From: an uncultured Ilumatobacter sp.
GTDB taxonomy: Bacteria; Actinomycetota; Acidimicrobiia; Acidimicrobiales; Ilumatobacteraceae
Assembly: GCA_938049325.1 (NCBI GenBank)
Contig: CALICC010000159.1
Location: 1 to 18,863, forward strand
Direction of reading: 5' to 3'
Length of the DNA stretch: 18,863 nucleotides
The position numbers and the translations under genes are program-made. Positions 1 through 6,781 of this stretch are shown piece by piece. Under the pieces are notes generated by a model. The model searched no databases and had not been told where the DNA came from. It worked only from the letters and a program-made list of their open reading frames with translations. Each line of letters begins with the position of its first letter. Position 1 is the stretch's first letter.

Positions 1-866
1 GACATCCCCATCTGCATCATCTCGCCGTACAGCACGCCGGGGGTCATGATGACCTTGTCGGCCATCTGGCCCATCGTCATCTCTTGCACTTCGGCGAACG
101 CGTCTTCCATCGATGCGTATGTGTGCGTGGCCCCGAACTCCATCGCCTTCTCGCGCTTGAACTCGAGCGGATCGACTGCGATGACACGTTGCGCTCCGGC
201 GATCGCCGCGCCCTGCACCGCGTTCATGCCGATCCCGCCGACGCCCACGACGACCACCGTGTCGCCGGCTTGGACGTTGGCGCGTTCGGTGGCCGACCCG
301 AAGCCGGTGGCAACGCCACATGACACGAGCGCGACCGCTTCGAGCGGCAGGTCGGGTTCGACCTTGACCACCTGCGTGTCGGCGACACACGTGTACTCGG
401 CGAAGGTCCCGAGCTTGGCGAGCATGTTGAGATCTTCGCCACCGGCGTCGAGCATGCGGTGGCGGCTCGTGCCGTCGGTGATCATGCCGCGCATGAACGT
501 GCCGGCGCTCGAGTCACACAGGTTCTGTTGCCCGGTCGAGCAGTATCGGCAACGACCGCACGACGGAACGAACGATGCTGCCACGTGGTCGCCCACAGCG
601 ACCGACGACACGCCTGGTCCGACTTCGGCCACGACGCCTGCGCCTTCGTGACCTCCGATCATCGGCCAGAAGCTTTCAATGCCCATCAGCGGCCATGCCT
701 CTTCCGGAGGCACCATGTCGCCGGTGACCATGTGTTCGTCGCTGTGGCAGAGGCCCGCGGCCTTCCATTCAACGATGATCTCACCGACCTTGGGCGCATC
801 GACTTCGATGTCGACGACTTCCCACGGCATGTCCGTTCCCCTGATGACCGCTGCTCTCGTCTTCAT
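1..866 (-). CDS. NDMA-dependent-type zinc alcohol dehydrogenase (C-terminus cut by window edge)
   Basis: The first 288 residues of a medium-chain zinc alcohol dehydrogenase; the gene runs off the left edge. Seen: a catalytic-zinc Cys40 in GLCHSDEH, the His73-Glu74 pair in GGHEGAG, and four structural-zinc cysteines (103, 106, 109, 117) in CGRCRYCSTGQQNLC. A Rossmann GVGGIG is followed by VIAVDPLE, whose Asp favours NAD over NADP. The same blocks occur in the paralogue at 2099-3211, but this copy has about 12 extra residues between the two catalytic-zinc segments (around residues 51-66, PPEEAWPL). From family knowledge, this resembles the actinobacterial NDMA-dependent (Rxyl_3153-like) dehydrogenases, which hold NAD tightly and are linked to mycofactocin. 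The ATG at 866 has a strong ribosome site, GGAGG, four bases upstream. Substrate unknown. Confidence 0.9.
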   Translation of the reverse strand, partial: MKTRAAVIRGTDMPWEVVDIEVDAPKVGEIIVEWKAAGLCHSDEHMVTGDMVPPEEAWPLMGIESFWPMIGGHEGAGVVAEVGPGVSSVAVGDHVAASFVPSCGRCRYCSTGQQNLCDSSAGTFMRGMITDGTSRHRMLDAGGEDLNMLAKLGTFAEYTCVADTQVVKVEPDLPLEAVALVSCGVATGFGSATERANVQAGDTVVVVGVGGIGMNAVQGAAIAGAQRVIAVDPLEFKREKAMEFGATHTYASMEDAFAEVQEMTMGQMADKVIMTPGVLYGEMMQMGM

Positions 867-914
867 ACTTCCTCCGCGATGTGACGGCGCCGGTGTACGC
901 CTGAGCGGAATGTA
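867..914 (-). promoter_or_regulatory. Leader of the first alcohol dehydrogenase gene: strong ribosome site and candidate -10
   Basis: Reading the minus strand, TACATT (909-914) fits the actinobacterial -10 pattern TANNNT. It is followed by a leader of roughly 35 bases containing GGAGG at 871-875, four bases before the ATG. This gene therefore uses a conventional leader, unlike its paralogue at 3211. The -10 is an inference from pattern only; no good -35 was seen. Confidence 0.4.
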
Positions 915-991
915 GCCTCGCCGCCTCAGCCGAGAATGGTCGAACGGTCTCGGGCTCAGTCCGCTCCGATGTACAGCGCCAGCGCCTTGGT

Positions 992-1864
992 CTACAGCGA
1001 AGCGAGTTTGGCGGTGACGTCGTCGGTGACCGGCGGGCCGCCGTGTCCGAATGCGACTGTCGTCGGCATGAGCGCAGCGAGCTTCTCGATCGAGCGGGCC
1101 GCCTCGTCGAGGTCCTGGCTGAAGTCGGCATTGGCGCCGGTGAGACCGCCGCTGCCGTCACCGTTGAGTGCATCGCCTGCGACGAGCAGGCCGCTGTCGG
1201 TGTCGAACAGCGAGATGCTACCGGGCGTGTGGCCCGGCGTACCGATGACGCCCATCCCGAAGACCTCGTCGCCGTCGTTCACTTCCTGCAAGGTGAGCGA
1301 CGACTGGATTCGTGCGATGTCACCAGCACCGGCGTACACCGTCGCGGCCGACAGGTCGGCTTCGAGATTGGCCAATCCACCCACGTGGTCACCGTGGTTG
1401 TGAGTCAGCACGATGTGTCGCACCATCGACGGTGCGACCTGCAGTGCCGCCATTCCTTCGAGGATCGCATCTCGACTGTCGGCGGTGCCCGTGTCGACAA
1501 TGGCCGCCTCGCTCCCCCGCACCAATACATACGCCGATACGAAGCCGAGCGATACGTGCTGGAACCGCAACTCGTCATCGGCCACCGACTCACTCGTCGG
1601 CGGCTCGCTACCGTCGGACGCCACCGCGGTGTCGACTGGCGCGGCCTCGGTCGCGACGGGGGCCGACGTGACATCAGCGGGAGGTGCCTCGCTCCCGGCC
1701 GGAGCATCGGTTGCTGGCGCGGTTGTTCCTGACTCGGAAGAACCTGCACAGGCGCCGAGGATCGTGACACCGAGGCCAGCCGCGCCGAGGTCGACCAGCA
1801 GCGCCCGACGGCTGAGGCGTCGCTGGCCACCGGATTGCAGAGCGATGAGGCGTTGGCGAGGCAT
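992..1864 (-). CDS. Tat-exported metallo-beta-lactamase-fold lipoprotein
   Basis: A 290-residue MBL-fold hydrolase, predicted to be anchored outside the cell. The N-terminus has twin arginines (LSRRALLVDLG, residues 17-27) and a lipobox ending at Cys39 (ILGAC). That combination suggests Tat export as a lipoprotein. Residues 41-97 are an Ala/Thr/Pro/Ser/Glu-rich linker. The catalytic domain shows HNHGDH (His155, His157, Asp159, His160), then His212 in GTPGHTPG, Asp231 in AGDALNG and His274 in FGHGG. These are the expected dinuclear metal ligands, so it should be active; glyoxalase-II-like or another thioester/ester hydrolysis is possible, but the substrate cannot be read. I chose the ATG at 1864 because it gives a proper signal peptide and sits six bases after TACGGT; an upstream in-frame ATG at 1879 is possible. 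It lies between two alcohol dehydrogenases on the same strand. Confidence 0.85.
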   Translation of the reverse strand: MPRQRLIALQSGGQRRLSRRALLVDLGAAGLGVTILGACAGSSESGTTAPATDAPAGSEAPPADVTSAPVATEAAPVDTAVASDGSEPPTSESVADDELRFQHVSLGFVSAYVLVRGSEAAIVDTGTADSRDAILEGMAALQVAPSMVRHIVLTHNHGDHVGGLANLEADLSAATVYAGAGDIARIQSSLTLQEVNDGDEVFGMGVIGTPGHTPGSISLFDTDSGLLVAGDALNGDGSGGLTGANADFSQDLDEAARSIEKLAALMPTTVAFGHGGPPVTDDVTAKLASL

Positions 1865-1870
1865 GGATCG

Positions 1871-1900
1871 ACCGTACATCGACCGTCGACGACGCGTCAG
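1871..1900 (-). promoter_or_regulatory. Candidate leaderless promoter of the MBL-fold lipoprotein gene
   Basis: On the minus strand CTGACG (1895-1900) is followed after 18 bases by TACGGT (1871-1876), and exactly six bases later by the ATG at 1864. The hexamer fits TANNNT and the -35-like element shares TGAC with the consensus. No Shine-Dalgarno sequence is visible. Transcription would begin at or next to the start codon. Confidence 0.45.
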
Positions 1901-1953
1901 CCCAGGCGGACCAGCTTTCGAGAATCCTTCGATTGATCCGGCCCTCGACCGGC

Positions 1954-2054
1954 TCTGGTCCGCAGCGGCGTCGGAAGCCGACGCATACGTGGACCAGAAC
2001 GGCAAGTGGACCCGAACAAACGATGCGGACCAGAACCAGAACGGCGGGTGGACC
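1954..2054. repeat. Cluster of short direct and inverted repeats (GGACCAGA family)
   Basis: An 11-base sequence, TCTGGTCCGCA (1954-1964), recurs as its exact reverse complement at 2024-2034. GGACCAGA occurs at 1991-1998 and 2027-2034. A 20-base unit beginning ACCAGAACGGC occurs at 1993-2012 and again at 2035-2054 with two mismatches, 42 bases apart. The cluster lies in the 234-base gap between the MBL-lipoprotein start and the end of the dehydrogenase gene. It could be an operator, a folded RNA at the end of the dehydrogenase transcript, or a degenerate repeat. Confidence 0.7.
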
Positions 2055-2073
2055 GGATGCGCCGGAACGGCGA

Positions 2074-2102
2074 GTCAGCGGGTCAGCGGGTCAGCGGGTC
2101 AG
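2074..2102. repeat. 8-bp tandem repeat (GTCAGCGG) at the dehydrogenase stop codon
   Basis: Three perfect head-to-tail copies of GTCAGCGG fill 2074-2097, followed by a partial copy, GTCAG (2098-2102). The partial copy includes the stop codon of the dehydrogenase gene (2099-2101). Because the unit is not a multiple of three and touches the stop, gain or loss of copies would change only non-coding sequence. It looks like a slippage product. Confidence 0.75.
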
Positions 2103-3211
2103 TTGTAGACCATCACGCCGCGGATGTTCTTGCCCGCACGCATGTCGTCGTACCCGTCGTTGACACCGTCGAGGGTGTACTCCTTGGTGACCAGGCCATC
2201 GAGATCGAGCTGGCCTTCGCGGTAGAGCGAGATCAGCTTCGGGATGTCGGAGCGCGGGTTGCCCGAGCCGAACAGCGAGCCCACGACCTGCTTCTCCATG
2301 AGGGTGAGGTCGAGCAAGCTCATGCTCGCCGACATCTCCATGGCCGGGTGAATGTTGGTGACCACGACGCGACCGCGCTTGGCGGTGAGTGCCAGCGCTT
2401 CGATCATCACTTCGCCGGCGCCGACGCCCATGGTCATGATGACCTTGTTGGCCATCGTGCCCCACGAAGCAGCACCGAGCGGCTCCATCGCTTCGGCCAT
2501 CGACGCTGCCGTGTGCGTGGCACCGAACTCCATTGCCTTCTCGCGCTTCGACTCGATCGGGTCGATCGCCCAGATCTGCTTGGCGCCGGCCAGCTTGGCT
2601 CCTTGAATCGCGTTTGCGCCGATCCCACCGACGCCGACGACGGCGACCACGTCGCCCGCCTGGACCTCGGCCGAGTACACCGACGAACCCCACCCCGTCA
2701 CGACACCGCAGCCGAGCAGGCAGGCACGCTCGAGCGGCACGTCTTTGTCGATCTTGATGCAGCTGGCTTCGTTGACCACCGTGTGGTGCGAGAACGTCCC
2801 GAGCAGGCACATGGTGTTGATGTCTTTGCCCTGCGCGTGGTGACGCGACGTGCCGTCGGCGATCTGCTTGCCCGTACCGAGCAGTGCGCCCATGTCACAC
2901 AAGTTCTGATGCCCCGTGGAACAGCTCGGGCAACGGCCACACGACGGGATGAATCCGAAGACGACATGGTCGCCTTCTTCGAGCCAGCTCACGCCCGGAC
3001 CCACGGCCTCGACAACACCGGCGCCTTCGTGGCCACCGATCAGCGGTAGTTCGAACGGCAGGTCGCCGGTGACGACGTGTTCGTCGGAATGGCACATACC
3101 CGACGCGGCAAGTTTGACTCGAACCTCGCCGACCTTGGGGTCGTCGAGCTCAACGTCCTCGACGCTCCACGGCGTGTTCATTTCCCAGAGAATTGCGGCC
3201 TTGGTCTGCAT
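2099..3211 (-). CDS. NDMA-dependent-type (mycofactocin-linked) zinc alcohol dehydrogenase
   Basis: A complete 370-residue medium-chain alcohol dehydrogenase. Seen: catalytic-zinc residues Cys40 (GMCHSDEH), His61-Glu62 (GGHEGAG) and Cys168 (GCGVVTG); structural-zinc cysteines 91, 94, 97 and 105; a Rossmann GVGGIG at 193-198; and Asp217 in IWAIDPIE, pointing to NAD. The overall pattern, including PSCGRCPSC near residue 90, DIPKL late in the chain and the NIRGVMVYN end, closely recalls the mycobacterial AdhD/AdhB-type and NDMA-dependent dehydrogenases from family knowledge. Those keep NAD(H) bound and need an external acceptor, in cells mycofactocin. It oxidises an alcohol or reduces an aldehyde; the substrate is unknown. 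There is no Shine-Dalgarno sequence, but TACTCT sits six bases before the ATG. It is a paralogue of the gene at 1-866 and may pair with the mft genes at 17322 onward. Confidence 0.92.
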   Translation of the reverse strand: MQTKAAILWEMNTPWSVEDVELDDPKVGEVRVKLAASGMCHSDEHVVTGDLPFELPLIGGHEGAGVVEAVGPGVSWLEEGDHVVFGFIPSCGRCPSCSTGHQNLCDMGALLGTGKQIADGTSRHHAQGKDINTMCLLGTFSHHTVVNEASCIKIDKDVPLERACLLGCGVVTGWGSSVYSAEVQAGDVVAVVGVGGIGANAIQGAKLAGAKQIWAIDPIESKREKAMEFGATHTAASMAEAMEPLGAASWGTMANKVIMTMGVGAGEVMIEALALTAKRGRVVVTNIHPAMEMSASMSLLDLTLMEKQVVGSLFGSGNPRSDIPKLISLYREGQLDLDGLVTKEYTLDGVNDGYDDMRAGKNIRGVMVYN

Positions 3212-3217
3212 GCGGTG

Positions 3218-3223
3218 AGAGTA
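3218..3223 (-). promoter_or_regulatory. Candidate leaderless -10 element of the complete alcohol dehydrogenase gene
   Basis: On the minus strand TACTCT is followed by exactly six bases and then the ATG at 3211. It matches TANNNT and has the same geometry as the element before mftA. A TTGCGA (3244-3249) lies 20 bases further upstream and might be a weak -35. No ribosome site is present between the hexamer and the ATG. Confidence 0.45.
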
Positions 3224-3294
3224 GGCGATCCGGCACCGGCCCTTCGCAACGGAAGGTCAACCGAGGTGACACACCCCTCTGCCACACTGACCTG

Positions 3295-3825
3295 ATGGAA
3301 TCGAACGACCCGAGCGACGCGCTGTTCACCGACGCTGTCGTCGCGATGATCCGCGACATGAGCGACGCTGAGCTGCACAACATCGCCGAAGTGGTTCGCC
3401 AAGTGCAGATCGAGCGAGCAATCGGCAACGGTGACCACGACGCGATCATCGCGTCGGCGTTCGACACCGGTTTCGGCCGCGACGGACTCGCCGTGTTGCC
3501 CTGGATCGAAGGCAATGTCGTGGTGTGCCCTGGCGGGATGGTGTCGAAGTCACGGTCCAGCCACAAGTGCCGATTTGTGAGTGTCGACGACACCTGGATC
3601 TGGGATTCGCATCTGCTGCTTCGCGAAGACAAGCGGTCGTCGCCCGGAACCAACGAAGGGTTCCGCGCTGTGGCACTCCTGCCATTGGTCGACGGCACCG
3701 GACTCGACGTCGTCACCGGCAAAGCCCGCAGCGGCCAGCACTCGGTCGATCACGTCGTGAGCTACGAAATCCGTGGCGGCGAATTGGTCGAAGTGTCGCA
3801 GCGCACGGTCAACGCGCGTCACTGA
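3295..3825 (+). CDS. Hypothetical protein, 176 residues
   Basis: I do not recognise this protein. It is soluble-looking, with no signal peptide or membrane segment. Residues 1-50 are acidic and probably helical (DALFTDAVVAMIRDMSDAEL). The middle has alternating hydrophobic stretches around Trp residues (VLPWIEGNVVVCPGG and TWIWDSHLLLRED), which suggests a beta-rich domain. The C-terminal part (VSYEIRGGELVEVSQRT) looks like a final beta hairpin. Cysteines are few and not arranged as a metal site. The ATG at 3295 was chosen over the in-frame upstream codon at 3193 because the earlier stretch overlaps the divergent dehydrogenase start and reads as shadow sequence. CACACT sits six bases before the ATG, a weak version of the leaderless pattern. 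It ends 11 bases from the end of the convergent M16 protease gene. Confidence 0.75.
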   Translation: MESNDPSDALFTDAVVAMIRDMSDAELHNIAEVVRQVQIERAIGNGDHDAIIASAFDTGFGRDGLAVLPWIEGNVVVCPGGMVSKSRSSHKCRFVSVDDTWIWDSHLLLREDKRSSPGTNEGFRAVALLPLVDGTGLDVVTGKARSGQHSVDHVVSYEIRGGELVEVSQRTVNARH

Positions 3826-3836
3826 CGCTTCCCTGA

Positions 3837-6755
3837 TCACCCGCGTGGTCGAACGCGAACCTCGATGTAGTCATCGGTCGACACCCACTCGGCGAGCGCG
3901 GTCTCGACATCGGCCGCTGTGACCTCGACGATCAGCGCCGGCTGGTCGATGAATTCGTCGAACGAGGCGTTTCCGTCCGTGTCCACCAGGACGTCGAGCA
4001 CCTCGTCGTTGATCTGACCGTTGTTGATGAAGTTCAACTGCTCCGAGATCGCCGCAACGGCATTGTCGAACTCCTGCTCGGTCGGCCCGTTCGTGCGCAA
4101 GTCCTCGAGCTGGCCCAGCACAGCGGCTGACACGTCGTCGACCAGATCGACGGACGTTGAGACCGCGATATAGGTCTCGGCCGCGGGCGTACCGCCACCG
4201 CCCAGGTTGATGCTTGCGAACGGCGAGTACGAGTCACCCAATTCCTCACGGATGAAGTCGATCAGTCGATCGTTGATCACCTGGCTCATCACCCGAGCGA
4301 CGATGTCGTCACGGCGATCCGCCGTCGCCGCAGCGGTCAACAAGAACGAGACGTTCGCTGCGTCGCCCTGCCCAGCTTCGACGTCGAGCACGATCGCTCC
4401 GGGAGGGGGCGGCGGCTCCGTGAAATCCAACGGTTCGACCCGCCCGGTCGCGGGCAATGTTCCGAGATACGCAGCAGCGAGTTCGGTCACTTCATCGGAG
4501 TCGAAGTCACCACTGATCGAGAAGACCCAGTCACTCGCATCACCGAAACGCTCGCCCATCACCCGTTGGATTCCCTCGACGTCGACGGTGGCCAGCGAAT
4601 CGGCGGTCGGCACCCTGAACCGCGGGTCGTCGTACCGAGCGTCGAGCAGTGCGGTGAACTCGGCGTACCCGGCATCGATCGACGGGTCTTCCGCAAAAGG
4701 CAGTTGATCGTCGATGTATCGGTCGACCGCCAACTGATCGACGCGCGGCGCGACCATCAATCGGTTGACGAGTTGGAAGAGCACCTCGATGTCTTCGGTG
4801 GCTGCCGTTCCCTGCATCCCCTCGACGAACGGGTCGAGGTACGGCTGGACCGACACCGACTTGTCGGCGAGGAACGCGTCGAGCGCAACACGATCGAAAT
4901 CACCGACACCACTCTCGGCAAGAACCTCAGAGATCGCCTGTGCATCGGCCACGTCATCGTCGGCCACGAGCCGCAACCCGCCTGGGCTGCGCGCCTCGAA
5001 GAACACTTCGCTGGCGACGATGTCGGTGGTGTTGTAGGCAAACCTGACGCCATTCGCGAACGTCACGACCGTGGGGTCGAGCGCATCGAGCGGCGAACCT
5101 GGCGCCAGCTCGACACTGCTCTCAACATCGGCCGCATCCGGCCGCTCCATCAGCGCGTCGCCGATTGCTGCGTCGGCTTCGCGCTGCTCGAGGTCGCGCC
5201 CGGCGGCGCCTTCGGCAAGCGCGACGAGGTCGGCCTCTGAGGCAGCTGCAGCCAGCTCGTTCTCGGGCATGGCCGCGAACATGTGCAGGCCGGCACGTTG
5301 GTACCGATCGGCGAACACGTAGGCGACGTTCTCCGGCGTGGCGCCGTCGAGCACCGCGTCGACGAAGTCGAATTCGCGTTGTGCCTCCACATACCACTCG
5401 CCTTCGAGCACGTGGCGCACGTACTCGTCGGCGTACGAGACATCTTGGCGCGAGTCGTTCCCATCGAGGTTCCGCTCGGCCGAGCTCCGGACCGCAGTGA
5501 CCGCTCGATCCAATTCGTCGAACGTGAATCCGAATCGCTCGACCCGTTCGTACTCGTCGATGATCGCTTGCGTCGCCGCGCCGAGTTCAGCGCCATCGAC
5601 GCTGACGACGATTTCCGGAGCGTCTAGAGTTCGCACGATCGAACTCGAGTCAACCGACGCCGATTCGAACGGCGCATCGCCGCGCAGCGCATCGGAATCG
5701 AGCCGGGTTGCGATCATGTCGAATGCGAGCCGCTGAAGAATCAACCACTGGTGGTCGGCCTCGACCGAACCGGCTGACTCGAGCGGTAACGGCAGTGACA
5801 CGGCGGCAAACCCTTCGGCGAGGTCGGGATCGCCAACGACGCGGGCACGTGGTGATGTCGCCGGCGCCACCTCGATCTCCGAGACCGACGGCGTCGACCC
5901 GCGACTCACGGCACTGGAGAATCGGGCAACAACTTCTTCCTCGACTCGATCGACATCGAGGTCGCCCACGACGATGACCGCAGCGTTGTCGGGGCGATAC
6001 CAGTCGTCGTAGAAGCGGCGCAGGTCTTCGGCGGTGATCGTCTCGATGGCCTCCTTGCCACCGATCGGTGAGTGGCCGTCGTACGCCGTACCAGCGAGAT
6101 AGAAGTCAGCCAGGCTGTCGAAGACCCGCCCGTTCGCGGACTGCCCGCGGGTCCGCCACTCGTCGAGCACGATGCCACGTTCGTCCTCGACGTCGTCAGC
6201 GGCAATCGTGGCGAACGACAGCCATTGCTCGAGCACGTCGAGTGCGATGTCGACGATCGCTTCGTCGTTCGGAACGGTGAGCTTGTAAATCGTCTCGTCG
6301 CGGCTGGTGCTCGCGTTGATGTCGGCACCGAATCCGGCACCGAAACTCCGGAGCAGCGAGATCAGCTCGTTCTTCGGAAAACGTTCGGTGCCGTTGAACA
6401 ACATGTGCTCGAGAAAGTGAGCGCCACCGACTTGTGACGCGTCTTCGTGACCCGACCCCGCATTGATCACGAGGCGAAGCTCGACCTTGCCGCCTGGATT
6501 GTCGTTCTCGCGGATCAGATACCGCAGGCCGTTGTCGAGCGTTGCCGAAGTGGTCGCGGCGTCGGCCGGCAGCAGGGCGGGCAACTCACTGGCGTCTGGT
6601 GCCGCCGTTGTGCCGGGCGGACTCGTGACCCGAGGAACGCTGAACGTCTTGTCGGCGGACTTCGTGGTGACGCCCGCAGGCGCCGAACACGCTGCAACGG
6701 AGAGTGCGACGACGCCGAGTAGTGCCTGCCATCGCGATGCTCGCCGCCCCGTCAC
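3837..6755 (-). CDS. M16-family zinc metalloprotease, predicted lipoprotein (PqqL-like, two halves)
   Basis: A large insulinase/pitrilysin-type peptidase, 972 residues from the GTG at 6755. A lipoprotein signal (RRASRW, a hydrophobic run, then SVAAC with Cys23) places it on the outer face of the membrane. The active half carries the inverted zinc motif HFLEH (residues 113-117), followed 75 residues later by a Glu (192) in DERGIVLDEW, the expected third ligand. The second half (about 560-960) has the M16 fold pattern but no HxxEH, as usual for the non-catalytic half. Length and two-half layout match the PqqL/YhjJ-like group. An alternative TTG start at 6785 would overlap the upstream stop codon as TTGA and lengthen the signal by ten residues; neither start has a clear ribosome site. 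It is probably co-transcribed with the secreted propeller protein just upstream. Confidence 0.9.
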   Translation of the reverse strand: MTGRRASRWQALLGVVALSVAACSAPAGVTTKSADKTFSVPRVTSPPGTTAAPDASELPALLPADAATTSATLDNGLRYLIRENDNPGGKVELRLVINAGSGHEDASQVGGAHFLEHMLFNGTERFPKNELISLLRSFGAGFGADINASTSRDETIYKLTVPNDEAIVDIALDVLEQWLSFATIAADDVEDERGIVLDEWRTRGQSANGRVFDSLADFYLAGTAYDGHSPIGGKEAIETITAEDLRRFYDDWYRPDNAAVIVVGDLDVDRVEEEVVARFSSAVSRGSTPSVSEIEVAPATSPRARVVGDPDLAEGFAAVSLPLPLESAGSVEADHQWLILQRLAFDMIATRLDSDALRGDAPFESASVDSSSIVRTLDAPEIVVSVDGAELGAATQAIIDEYERVERFGFTFDELDRAVTAVRSSAERNLDGNDSRQDVSYADEYVRHVLEGEWYVEAQREFDFVDAVLDGATPENVAYVFADRYQRAGLHMFAAMPENELAAAASEADLVALAEGAAGRDLEQREADAAIGDALMERPDAADVESSVELAPGSPLDALDPTVVTFANGVRFAYNTTDIVASEVFFEARSPGGLRLVADDDVADAQAISEVLAESGVGDFDRVALDAFLADKSVSVQPYLDPFVEGMQGTAATEDIEVLFQLVNRLMVAPRVDQLAVDRYIDDQLPFAEDPSIDAGYAEFTALLDARYDDPRFRVPTADSLATVDVEGIQRVMGERFGDASDWVFSISGDFDSDEVTELAAAYLGTLPATGRVEPLDFTEPPPPPGAIVLDVEAGQGDAANVSFLLTAAATADRRDDIVARVMSQVINDRLIDFIREELGDSYSPFASINLGGGGTPAAETYIAVSTSVDLVDDVSAAVLGQLEDLRTNGPTEQEFDNAVAAISEQLNFINNGQINDEVLDVLVDTDGNASFDEFIDQPALIVEVTAADVETALAEWVSTDDYIEVRVRPRG

Positions 6756-6781
6756 ATTGCAGACTGTACGGCGCGTTCGGC

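Noticed and set aside
2006..3049. 347-codon open frame on the plus strand
   Set aside because: It lies opposite the alcohol dehydrogenase gene and is rich in Arg, His and Asp without structure.
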